Of a DNA stretch of 9,819 nucleotides, positions 1-6,783 are shown piece after piece. Positions within the stretch are counted from its first letter, which is position 1, and the number at the start of each line of letters is the position of its first letter. This DNA is from Candidatus Coatesiibacteriota bacterium (GTDB taxonomy: Bacteria > B130-G9). The stretch spans positions 1 to 9,819 of the forward strand of contig QMNL01000033.1 of assembly GCA_003647755.1 (NCBI GenBank), given 5' to 3'. A program made the position numbers and the translations under genes. The notes beneath the pieces were generated by a model. It was given only the letters and a program-made list of their open reading frames with translations, had not been told where the DNA came from and ran no database searches.

Positions 1-514
1 AAATCCTTATGGCCTGTTTGGACATAGATTTTCTAACCAGCTTCCCATCGGGCAGCATGACCTTCTGGATGCCGATGTATGCCCCGGTGTATATCAAGAG
101 ACACACTATCACGAGTTTGACTGCTCTTCGCCAGGGCATTCGTCGGCCTAACCTGCGATAGATCACTTTGAGATCGCGACGGAACAACGCCCAGGAGAAG
201 ACCGCCCAAAGCCCCGCCCGAAAAGCGATCAGAACCTCTTTTCTGCATCCTTTCGCTTTCCAGCTCAGGCAAAGCACCTCAACAATCCAGCGATGCAGTG
301 ACGAACCGATGAAAACGTCGGCAATCAGATTCGCCACAAAGTAAGCAAAACACACCTTGACAAGCGCGCACAGGAACCGGTAGATATTCCGCGCAGAAGG
401 ACTGGGGTCGCCACCATGAGCCGTCTCCCAGCCGGGTTGTAGCCCCAGCCAAACTCGGAGCGATCCCGGTAGTTGCTTAATCCTGGACACGAGGGGCGAT
501 TCCGTCGATGACAT
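1..514 (-). CDS. Unrecognised membrane protein, 3' end cut off by the window edge
   Basis: An open frame runs leftward off the window with no stop, giving 171 residues from the ATG at 514. The frame stays open further upstream to a TAA near 607, so TTG starts upstream are possible. I prefer the ATG because the residues before it look non-coding, but the ribosome site is weak (AGG lies right against the ATG). The N-terminal 45 residues are polar. A hydrophobic segment follows at about residues 47-70 (YRFLCALVKVCFAYFV...), then a semi-hydrophobic stretch at about 95-111, then very basic residues 112-131 (several Arg/Lys pairs). A clear membrane helix at about 132-149 (VKLVIVCLLIYTGAYIG) follows. 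The positive-inside rule places the basic stretch in the cytoplasm, so the missing C-terminal part would be exported. I recognise no family. The gene diverges from the AOR-family gene on its right. The long continuous frame and well-formed membrane segments support a real gene; its function is unknown. Confidence 0.6.
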   Translation of the reverse strand, partial: MSSTESPLVSRIKQLPGSLRVWLGLQPGWETAHGGDPSPSARNIYRFLCALVKVCFAYFVANLIADVFIGSSLHRWIVEVLCLSWKAKGCRKEVLIAFRAGLWAVFSWALFRRDLKVIYRRLGRRMPWRRAVKLVIVCLLIYTGAYIGIQKVMLPDGKLVRKSMSKQAIRI

Positions 515-735
515 CCTACAGGTCCATTCCGTCTTGTTCCGCCCACAACGAAGAGCTCTATCCAATCCTTTGTATCCTAAATGCTTCAAACAGCTATAGT
601 GAGATTAAGCGAATTCAGGACAAGTGTGAAGGGGAGAACCGCTAGTCGTTCGCAGACTGCCTGTTGAGGATGCGGGGCTGGCCTGCTAATCTCAGGCTGC
701 CCATTGAGGGCTTCGCTACATCACGGAGAGACGTT
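515..735. other. Divergent intergenic region between the truncated membrane-protein gene and the AOR gene
   Basis: This stretch separates two genes that point away from each other, so it should hold both promoters. On the plus strand a TATAGT hexamer at 595-600 resembles a sigma-70 -10 box, but no convincing -35 lies 16-18 bp upstream. I see no strong inverted repeat, riboswitch or terminator. A plus-strand frame in phase with the AOR gene continues upstream to a TTG at 664 and an ATG at 670. Neither has a proper ribosome site, so I treat 664-735 as untranslated leader. Confidence 0.4.
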
Positions 736-2640
736 ATGCAAGGAGCTTTGGCGAAGCGGAAGGTCGCCTACATAGACCTTTCAACGAGAACCACTAGGTC
801 GCGGGAGATACCGCAGGGCGCCCGGGAGATGCTCTTAGGCGGGCGCGGAATCAACATGCTGGCGTTACTCAAATACGCCGAGCCGCATCTGGACCCGCTT
901 GGACCCGACGCACCGCTCATCGTCGGCAATGGCCTTCTCTCCGGCATCCCCGGCATCTCGCTTGCCAGAACGTCAGTCTCGGGCATCTCGCCCGAATCGG
1001 GCCTGCTGGGGGATTCCAGCGTAGGCGGGCATTTCTGCGCAGCACTTCGTAGCACTGCTTTTGATCACATGGTCATCACGGGGAAGCTGGAGAATCCCGG
1101 CCTCATCGTGTTGGACGGAGACGACGTATCGCTGGAGGACGGGACATGGCTCTGGGGCAGGGACACGTTCGACGCGCACGATGCGCTGAAGTCGCGATTC
1201 GGTCGAGATTCTGAAGCGCTGCTCATCGGGCCCGCTGGCGAGAACCTGGTTCGCTTCTCGCAGGTCAGGACGGGCGGTCGCCATGCAGCCTCCAGAACAG
1301 GCCTCGGCTGCCTCATGGGCGCAAAGCGCCTCAAGGCCATTGTCGCGACTGGCAAGCGGCAAGACGTGGTGCCCGAGCTGTTCGACCCACGCGCCTTTAC
1401 CGAGCTGACGAGGCGCTTCCTGCGAGCCTTGAAGAAGGTTGATGTCCTGAAACATCTCGCCAAGCGCGGCACGCCATTCCTCTACGACCTGCACAGCCGC
1501 ATGGGGATAATAAGGACAAAAAACGCCACATCCGGGCCGCTTGAGGGCAGCAACTCCCTACGCAGCTCACGGCTGGTTGAGCGGTATTACGTCCACCGAA
1601 CCGGCTGCTTCTCATGTCCAGTGCGCTGCCAGCACACTTATAGAATCCCTGACGGGAAATACGCCGGCATCGAGGGGCCCGGAATCGAATACGGGACGCT
1701 GGGCACAATTGGCCCAGTCCTCGGCATCACTGACCTGGACGCTATCCTCGCGATCAACAACAAGCTCAACCGGCTCGGCATGGATTCCTGCACGGCCGGC
1801 AACCTCATCGCGGCCGCGATTGAGCTCTTCGACAAGGGCGTCATCACCGAGAGGGACACGGGCGGACTGCGCCTCAATTGGGGCGACACTGATGCAATCA
1901 TGCAACTGGTCGAGACCATCGCCCGGCGGGAGGGCTTCGGAGCATTACTCGCCGACGGCGCCCGGGCGATGCGGAGCCATTTCGGCAGCGTGGTGGACGA
2001 GGCGATGGTCTGGTCGAAACGGCTGCCGCAGTCGGACGCGGTCGATGTCCGCGGCCACAAGGGCTTTGCGCTCGGCGTGGCAACATCAACACGAGGCGCA
2101 GACCACCTTCGCTCCCGGCCGACGCTTGAGGCGCTGAATCTGAGCGCTGGGCAATTGCGGAAGATATTCAAAGCTCCGGTCTCGCCCGACTCCACGTCAT
2201 ACGAGGGGAAGGCCGAGATGGTTCGGCAGACCGAGTCCCTGTTTGCGGTCTCCGACGCCATCGGCATCTGTCGGTTCGTCGTCCAGTTCAACAGCCCCGA
2301 CCTCCTGGGCATTGATGAGCTGACGGAGTATGTCAACGCCGCCTGCGGGCTCGGTCTCACGTCAAAGGACCTTAAAACAATCGGAGAAAGGATCGGCGCG
2401 ATTGAGCGGCTGTGGATAGCCAGGCGCACCGGCGGCGAGAACCTCGATGGCCTGCCCAGTCGCTACTCGGAGCCGATGCCGGGGGGCAGATTCCGCGGAG
2501 AGAGCATCGAGTCAGACGCTTTTCAGGCTGCGCTCACTCGCTTCTATGAGCTCTCTGGGATAGACCCGGCGAGCGGCGCCCCGCTTGCAAGCACGCTTGC
2601 CGAGCTCGGCATAGACGACGAGCTGCTCCACCTAATATGA
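736..2640 (+). CDS. Aldehyde:ferredoxin oxidoreductase (AOR) family tungsto/molybdo-enzyme
   Basis: This is a 634-residue member of the AOR family. These cytoplasmic enzymes carry a bis-pterin tungsten (sometimes molybdenum) centre next to one [4Fe-4S] cluster and typically oxidise aldehydes to acids, with ferredoxin as electron acceptor. The N-terminal pterin-binding domain has the family GGRG at residues 35-38. Cluster ligands are visible as CxxCxxxC (C291, C294, C298) and a fourth Cys in DAIGIC (D507-C512). These match the Pyrococcus furiosus AOR ligands C288, C291, C295 and C494 in spacing and motif. The first pterin motif reads NRLGMD (345-350), with Asn where P. furiosus has Asp. E318 (GIEYGT) and H457 (GADHLRS) sit at the likely equivalents of the active-site Glu313 and His448. 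Length is near the usual 600-640. I chose the ATG at 736 because GGAGAG lies at 725-730 and the protein then begins as relatives do; a TTG at 664 would add 24 residues. The subtype and substrate cannot be told. No ferredoxin or pterin-synthesis gene is adjacent. The gene ends 26 bp from a convergent gene. Confidence 0.93.
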   Translation: MQGALAKRKVAYIDLSTRTTRSREIPQGAREMLLGGRGINMLALLKYAEPHLDPLGPDAPLIVGNGLLSGIPGISLARTSVSGISPESGLLGDSSVGGHFCAALRSTAFDHMVITGKLENPGLIVLDGDDVSLEDGTWLWGRDTFDAHDALKSRFGRDSEALLIGPAGENLVRFSQVRTGGRHAASRTGLGCLMGAKRLKAIVATGKRQDVVPELFDPRAFTELTRRFLRALKKVDVLKHLAKRGTPFLYDLHSRMGIIRTKNATSGPLEGSNSLRSSRLVERYYVHRTGCFSCPVRCQHTYRIPDGKYAGIEGPGIEYGTLGTIGPVLGITDLDAILAINNKLNRLGMDSCTAGNLIAAAIELFDKGVITERDTGGLRLNWGDTDAIMQLVETIARREGFGALLADGARAMRSHFGSVVDEAMVWSKRLPQSDAVDVRGHKGFALGVATSTRGADHLRSRPTLEALNLSAGQLRKIFKAPVSPDSTSYEGKAEMVRQTESLFAVSDAIGICRFVVQFNSPDLLGIDELTEYVNAACGLGLTSKDLKTIGERIGAIERLWIARRTGGENLDGLPSRYSEPMPGGRFRGESIESDAFQAALTRFYELSGIDPASGAPLASTLAELGIDDELLHLI

Positions 2641-2666
2641 CCGCCTTTCGCGCCCAAGGATGGCCC

Positions 2667-3953
2667 TCAGCGAGAGAGCGAGTTGACCGCCTCGGCCAGA
2701 TAGCGAAGGTCATAACAAGGCAAAATCCTGACGCCGGGAAACTGCGCCGCCAGTCGTTGCGACTCATCGGGCGAATCGGGGTCTGAAACGATCAGCAGCT
2801 CCCGCAGGCCGTTTATCATTCGGCTCCGCCAGAGCCTCCGTAGGCCACGATAGCTGAGCTCACCAGCCGGCAGGCGTGCCACGCCGATGAGACCCGGTGT
2901 TGGCAGTTTGCGGTCGGCAGTTGGCGGCTTGTGGCTGCAATAGACGATAGGCGGGTGGTTCGCAAGAAAATGTCTGCCGAGCCAGCCGTTGTCCACGAAG
3001 CGGACTGCGAGATTGTGCACGCCCGCCTGCGTGGCCTCGACCGTCGCGCCCCACTTGGTCTTGAAGCGGAGTATGCCGTCATCGAGGAACGGGTGGCTTT
3101 GACCCAGATCGAGCCTCTCAATGCCCCGAGAGCTACACCACTCAAGCGAGAAGTAATAGAGCGCCTCGACCACACCCCGTTCGAGCGCAACCAGCGGGTC
3201 GCCGTTCAGGCCGGGCAGGTCGGCAGTTGCGCTTTTGCCGTTTTGCCGGATGATGAGTGCGCCGAGCATGTCTTCAAGCTTCGGGGGAGGCTTGGCACGA
3301 GAATCCGTGACGGCGAGCATGACGGAGCCCTTTGCGAACCTGCGCACCGATTCAAAATCCTTCACTATCGGATTGCCTGCGAAGCGAACCTCTCGGTAGG
3401 GGAGATACATCTCGTCGTAGAACCGGCGGAGAATCTCGTCGCATGGGACGATGTGATAGACAAGTCCCTGCCTGGTGATGCTTCGGACTGCCGCCTTTGC
3501 GCTGCGCAAGAAGCGTGCCCGGACGGCATCCATGCCTCGCGAGAGGTCCACTTGCGAGCGCACCTGGCCAGGAAGGACCAGCCATCCGTTCTGCCTGAAC
3601 TTCCAGGAGACAGCGCAGTTGTGCCAGACGAATTTGATGGACGGCGGTGTGCTTGTCATCTGTGAATCACGCGTTTCGTGCACGGCAAGGCCTGACCGCT
3701 CGAAGCAGCGCGAGAGATACCACACCCCGCTTTTATTGCCCCAAACCGTAAACGAGGCGCGGCGGCCATTCGCAGGATCGGCCACGGCAACCGTCGTCCT
3801 GAAAAACCGCTGGGGGATGAGCAGCTCGGCGAAAAGCCTAAGGCCGCGAGCCAGACGAAATGCAGCCCAGCACGCTTGGCCCTGTGTCGCTTTTTCCGCT
3901 AGCGCAGTGTAGGAGTCCTTTATGAGCGACTTCAGCCTCACGGATTCTGTCAC
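2667..3953 (-). CDS. FemAB/GNAT-like acyltransferase with an extra C-terminal domain
   Basis: The product has 428 residues and no evident signal peptide or membrane helix. Residues of about 140-310 resemble the FemAB-like or BioF2-like GNAT fold. A basic segment at about 140-163 (RFLRSAKAAVRSITRQGL) resembles the family's Arg-rich helix. It is followed by GALIIRQNG (231-239), a long helix ending in a Cys-Ser-Ser-Arg-Gly turn, LDLGQSHPF (281-289) and FKTKWGA (297-303), the usual FKxxxGA ending. Such enzymes transfer an acyl or aminoacyl group onto an amine or sugar, often for peptidoglycan or exopolysaccharide. Residues 355-428 form an extra domain with an alternating strand/helix pattern (LLIVSDPDSP...). 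It is joined by a Pro-rich linker (342-354) encoded by a heptamer repeat. The GTG start overlaps the preceding stop as GTGA and has no Shine-Dalgarno of its own, which suggests translational coupling to the glycosyltransferase. This is the last gene of the operon. The substrate is unknown; the family call is moderate. Confidence 0.7.
   Translation of the reverse strand: MTESVRLKSLIKDSYTALAEKATQGQACWAAFRLARGLRLFAELLIPQRFFRTTVAVADPANGRRASFTVWGNKSGVWYLSRCFERSGLAVHETRDSQMTSTPPSIKFVWHNCAVSWKFRQNGWLVLPGQVRSQVDLSRGMDAVRARFLRSAKAAVRSITRQGLVYHIVPCDEILRRFYDEMYLPYREVRFAGNPIVKDFESVRRFAKGSVMLAVTDSRAKPPPKLEDMLGALIIRQNGKSATADLPGLNGDPLVALERGVVEALYYFSLEWCSSRGIERLDLGQSHPFLDDGILRFKTKWGATVEATQAGVHNLAVRFVDNGWLGRHFLANHPPIVYCSHKPPTADRKLPTPGLIGVARLPAGELSYRGLRRLWRSRMINGLRELLIVSDPDSPDESQRLAAQFPGVRILPCYDLRYLAEAVNSLSR
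2900..2927. repeat. Four-copy heptamer tandem repeat inside the acyltransferase gene
   Basis: On the plus strand four 7-base units follow each other: TTGGCAG, TTTGCGG, TCGGCAG and TTGGCGG. The next unit, CTTGTGG, is more degenerate. Read on the minus (coding) strand the units resemble CTGCCAA. They encode residues of about 343-352, within the Pro/Thr-rich linker KPPTADRKLPTPG between the GNAT-like domain and the C-terminal extension. A lone related string, GGTCGGCAGTTG, recurs near 3218-3229 in the same gene. Unit length 7 is not a multiple of 3, so copy-number change would shift the frame unless three units changed together. Confidence 0.6.
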
Positions 3954-5575
3954 CTATTGGAGGAGGTCGGCACGTTCGGCCTGGCCGTGGCAACGGGCCG
4001 CGTCAGGTCATAGAAGTAGAGCGGAACGCCGTAGAAGTTCTTCGACATGATGAGAGGGTAATTGCGGTCGAGGAAACGTTTGATGCGAACCTTCTCTTGC
4101 GAGTAGAAGTCGCCCTTTCCAATGTCCCACTCGCTGGCAACGAGGATTAGCCTCTTGTAGCCCGGCGGAAGGTCATAAACAGCGATAGGCAGCGTGGCTT
4201 GCGATAGCTTGCTGCTCCAGAGTCCCCTGTATGGGTATTTCTGCATGATCTTTAGTCGGTGTTCGTTGCTCGATGCGAGGACGACCTGTGTCTGGTCGCT
4301 TGGGAGATAGACCATGAACGGAGCCAGCGAGCTCCTGCAGGTGTGTGCAACCAAGTCGCCCTTCAGGAGATTCTGCTTGACGAAGTTGGCAGCCTGCCGG
4401 AATTCCTTGCGCGGCCGCACGCCGGGGCAGTGCGACAAGTTGGGGATGACGTTGCGATAATGATTGACAAGGGGAAATGCGAGCAGGACGAGGGTGGCCA
4501 GCATGGCTGCATAGGCGGCTTTCTTGCGCAGCAGGGACATCCCGTAGCCCGCCATAATAAGAAGGAAGGCCGCTGATGCTATCAGGCAGCGGTCGAGGTA
4601 GATGGAGTTTTTGGCGAGCCAGGAGATGACGAAGGCAAGGGCGACTGGCAGCGAGGCGTTCACGGCCACGAGCAACATGCCACGCAACGGCCCGCGAAGG
4701 AGCGCTACGCCGAGGCCAAGAGCGGCCATGACCGCCAATAGAGCTGTTGCCAGTAGGCCTGCTGTCTGCGGCGCCTGGAATCCCGCCAGCATGTTTTCGA
4801 GGCTTATCAGGAGTGTTTTGGCCGTTGGCTTGGGTATCCAGAAGTCGGCCACGGAGACCGTGGTTGTGGCCTTGTCAACGAAAACCAGAAGCCAGGGGCT
4901 GATGAGCAGAAACGAGGCCGCAAGCGTTTTAAGATCAAGCCAAAACAGCGAGAGGAGCTCACGCCGCGAGCGCGCCATCACGAGCATCGCAAGCGGCAGC
5001 GAGGCGATCCATAGGACGGCGGAGTAGTGCGAATAGAAGGCGAGCGCCAGTGTGACAGATGCGAGCAGTCCGTATGGCCACCACCTTCTTCTGTCGGCCG
5101 CGACAAGCCAGAAGTAGGCCGAGGCGATGATGAAAAACGGGAGCATTGAGTATCCCCTCGCTTCCTGGGAGTAGTAGATGCACAGCGGGTTGACGGCGAC
5201 AAGCGTTGCCGCGAAGAGCCCTGCTCTGTTGCTGAAGAGTTTCCTGTCGATGGCCCAGACCAGCGGGACTATTGCGATTCCCAGAAGCGCTGCCCACAGC
5301 CTGACCCAGAGCTCCGACCGGCCGAGCAGGTCCCAGTAGTGAGCGACAACGAAGGGCAGTGGGGCGGAGGTTGTGAGCGACTGCGGCAGTTGGGCCAGAT
5401 TTCTTGAGAGAATGACCGTCGCAGCCTCGTCGTACCAGAATGAGAGGTGGCCGAGGTGATACAGCCTGAGGGCGGCGGCGATGAGCGTGATCAGCAAGAG
5501 GGGCCGGCGAGCACTCCTCGGCATTCCCGTGTAAGCGCGCAACGTCGCGTCTGTTGAGCGGGCGAGTGGTCTCAA
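3950..5575 (-). CDS. GT-C membrane glycosyltransferase, family 39/ArnT-like
   Basis: This is a polytopic inner-membrane protein of up to 541 residues. It resembles the family that moves a sugar from a polyprenyl-phosphate carrier to a lipid, glycan or protein on the outer face of the membrane. A first helix at about 24-38 is followed by an outer loop with the acidic pair D49-E50 in LSFWYDEAATV, the site of the family's catalytic Asp. The family's usual His-Pro-Pro after this loop appears here as APLPF (71-75). SQEARGY (136-142) is typical of the family. About ten hydrophobic helices run to roughly residue 355. A soluble, probably periplasmic domain of about 180 residues follows. The TTG at 5575 overlaps the preceding stop as TTGA; an ATG at 5524 would give 524 residues and begin just before the first helix. 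Neither start has a strong ribosome site. The 3' end overlaps the next gene by 4 bases (GTGA). Family is fairly certain, substrate unknown. Confidence 0.85.
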   Translation of the reverse strand: MRPLARSTDATLRAYTGMPRSARRPLLLITLIAAALRLYHLGHLSFWYDEAATVILSRNLAQLPQSLTTSAPLPFVVAHYWDLLGRSELWVRLWAALLGIAIVPLVWAIDRKLFSNRAGLFAATLVAVNPLCIYYSQEARGYSMLPFFIIASAYFWLVAADRRRWWPYGLLASVTLALAFYSHYSAVLWIASLPLAMLVMARSRRELLSLFWLDLKTLAASFLLISPWLLVFVDKATTTVSVADFWIPKPTAKTLLISLENMLAGFQAPQTAGLLATALLAVMAALGLGVALLRGPLRGMLLVAVNASLPVALAFVISWLAKNSIYLDRCLIASAAFLLIMAGYGMSLLRKKAAYAAMLATLVLLAFPLVNHYRNVIPNLSHCPGVRPRKEFRQAANFVKQNLLKGDLVAHTCRSSLAPFMVYLPSDQTQVVLASSNEHRLKIMQKYPYRGLWSSKLSQATLPIAVYDLPPGYKRLILVASEWDIGKGDFYSQEKVRIKRFLDRNYPLIMSKNFYGVPLYFYDLTRPVATARPNVPTSSNR

Positions 5576-6702
5576 GGCGGCCCCGCGGAATACTCAGACT
5601 GGCAGCAGCCGGCGCAGGCGGGGAAGATGCCTGCATCCTTGAGCATCTGGCGGAAGCGCATCATTTTGGGAGCCATCCAGAGCTCCTTCAGGCTGCTCTC
5701 GCGCAGGTTGCCCACCCACTGGTTGAAGCAGATGAGGACATCACCGTATGCGGAGATGAACACCTTTGACCAGGGCATGTAGCACACGTATCGGGCAAGA
5801 TTGAGTCGCCCCTTGTGGAAATCGACGAGCTCTTGCCGAGGGATGCCCTGTGGCGAGAGCCGGAGCTGGACTGCGGACGAGGTGGCCCGTTCCTCCAGCG
5901 AACGCAGCGTCGATGCAAGCAGCTCCGTGTCCAGCTTCTCCGGGACGGCGGGCGTGTTTGCCCAAGCTGTGATCCTGTCAACGTCCTCGAGCCGTGCCAG
6001 GCGGCAGTAGAAGTCCAGGGCGCTGTTCATGGTCAGAAGGTTGCAGATGTCTGCGCCGAGCCTTCCCGCTAGGTCGAACATGTAGCTGAGATGGGGGAGT
6101 GTCTTGTGCGTTATGACCGTCTTGAGGTTGATCAGCGGGTATTTTTTGTCCATCTTGTCGCGGTAGTATCGGAGCATCTCCACCGTCCTTGTGGCCTTCG
6201 CATAGGAGCCTCTTGTGCCGGTTATCTCGTCGTGCAGTGACTCGTTCCCGTGAACGGAGACTCCAACAAGGACAAGTCCCTTCCTGCCGAGTGCGCCCGC
6301 ACCGAGTTCCACCAGCCTCCTCGCCTTATCCTCATCCACCAAAGTCCCGTTGGTAATGACGTGCGTGGGGTTGCGGGACGAGGCTGCCGTCAGAATGTCC
6401 ATAATGTCGCGTCGCACGAACGGCTCGCCCCCGCTAAAGGACAGCAGCGAGTATCTCGGGACCTGCCGGATGATGCCGGTGATCTCGTCAACGCTCAGCT
6501 CGACGAGCGTCTTCGAGGCCTTGAGATTCTGCTCGAAAAAATCCGTGAACTGACACATCTCACACCGCAGGTTGCAGCGATAGGTAACCTCAAAAAACGC
6601 CTGAAGCGGTGGGAGTGCCTTTTTCGGCGAGAGGTAGTATGGAATCTTGGCGTTCAGCCCTATGAGCTTACGATACAGCTCCGAGTAGCTCTTGACTTTC
6701 AT
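5572..6702 (-). CDS. Radical SAM enzyme with SPASM-like C-terminal cluster domain
   Basis: This 376-residue protein should use S-adenosylmethionine and a [4Fe-4S] cluster for radical chemistry in the cytoplasm. The cluster motif CxxxCxxC is at C43, C47 and C50 (YRCNLRCEMC). The SAM-binding GGEP is at 91-94 after a hydrophobic strand. VITNGT (115-120) and VGVSVHG (146-152) fit later strands of the partial TIM barrel. The C-terminus has a SPASM-like arrangement: C307, then GDVLIC (G320-C325, the GX4C signature), GN at 331-332, LWMAP, and CAGCC at 363-367. It ends soon after, so it probably binds fewer auxiliary clusters than a full SPASM domain. SPASM proteins often modify peptides or act as dehydrogenases, but the substrate here is unknown. 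The ATG at 6702 has only a weak upstream ribosome site (AGG about 16 bases away). The stop overlaps the glycosyltransferase TTG start (TTGA). The gene lies 77 bp after gpmI. Confidence 0.9.
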   Translation of the reverse strand: MKVKSYSELYRKLIGLNAKIPYYLSPKKALPPLQAFFEVTYRCNLRCEMCQFTDFFEQNLKASKTLVELSVDEITGIIRQVPRYSLLSFSGGEPFVRRDIMDILTAASSRNPTHVITNGTLVDEDKARRLVELGAGALGRKGLVLVGVSVHGNESLHDEITGTRGSYAKATRTVEMLRYYRDKMDKKYPLINLKTVITHKTLPHLSYMFDLAGRLGADICNLLTMNSALDFYCRLARLEDVDRITAWANTPAVPEKLDTELLASTLRSLEERATSSAVQLRLSPQGIPRQELVDFHKGRLNLARYVCYMPWSKVFISAYGDVLICFNQWVGNLRESSLKELWMAPKMMRFRQMLKDAGIFPACAGCCQSEYSAGPP

Positions 6703-6783
6703 ACGTTCATCACACGACCTTTAGACCAACATGGCTCCGGGCACGGCAAAGTCGCTCTCATTACCAAATGTGAGGCCAGTCAC
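6699..6783 (-). other. gpmI-radical SAM spacer holding two overlapping 20-codon micro-ORFs
   Basis: Two short frames can be read on the minus strand. One runs from GTG (6783) to TAA (6721); its start overlaps the gpmI stop as GTGA, and its product begins MTGLTFGNES and ends GAMLV. The other runs from ATG (6761) to TGA (6699); its stop overlaps the radical SAM start as ATGA, and its product contains CPEPCW. Neither has a good ribosome site, and third-position GC does not favour either. One might be a peptide substrate or a translational coupler, or both may be chance. I see no terminator hairpin here, so gpmI and the downstream genes could be one transcript. Confidence 0.2.

Noticed and set aside
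33..546. Two minus-strand frames of 79 and 73 codons at the left edge
   Set aside because: They are in other frames from the continuous edge-truncated frame, which has membrane segments and no stop; these two look like its shadows.
1638..2429. 263-codon minus-strand frame inside the AOR gene
   Set aside because: It is Ser/Arg/Pro-rich and antisense to a gene whose catalytic motifs are all present in the other frame.
2641..2666. Bidirectional terminator between the convergent AOR and acyltransferase genes
   Set aside because: The 26-bp gap has no stable hairpin or T-run.
2931..3665. 244-codon plus-strand frame opposite the acyltransferase gene
   Set aside because: It lies wholly antisense to a better-supported gene, has no recognisable domain, and long antisense frames are common in GC-rich coding DNA.
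4959..5636. 225-codon minus-strand frame overlapping the glycosyltransferase start
   Set aside because: Composition is Arg/Pro/Ala-rich without membrane helices; the overlapping frame encodes the clear GT-C protein.
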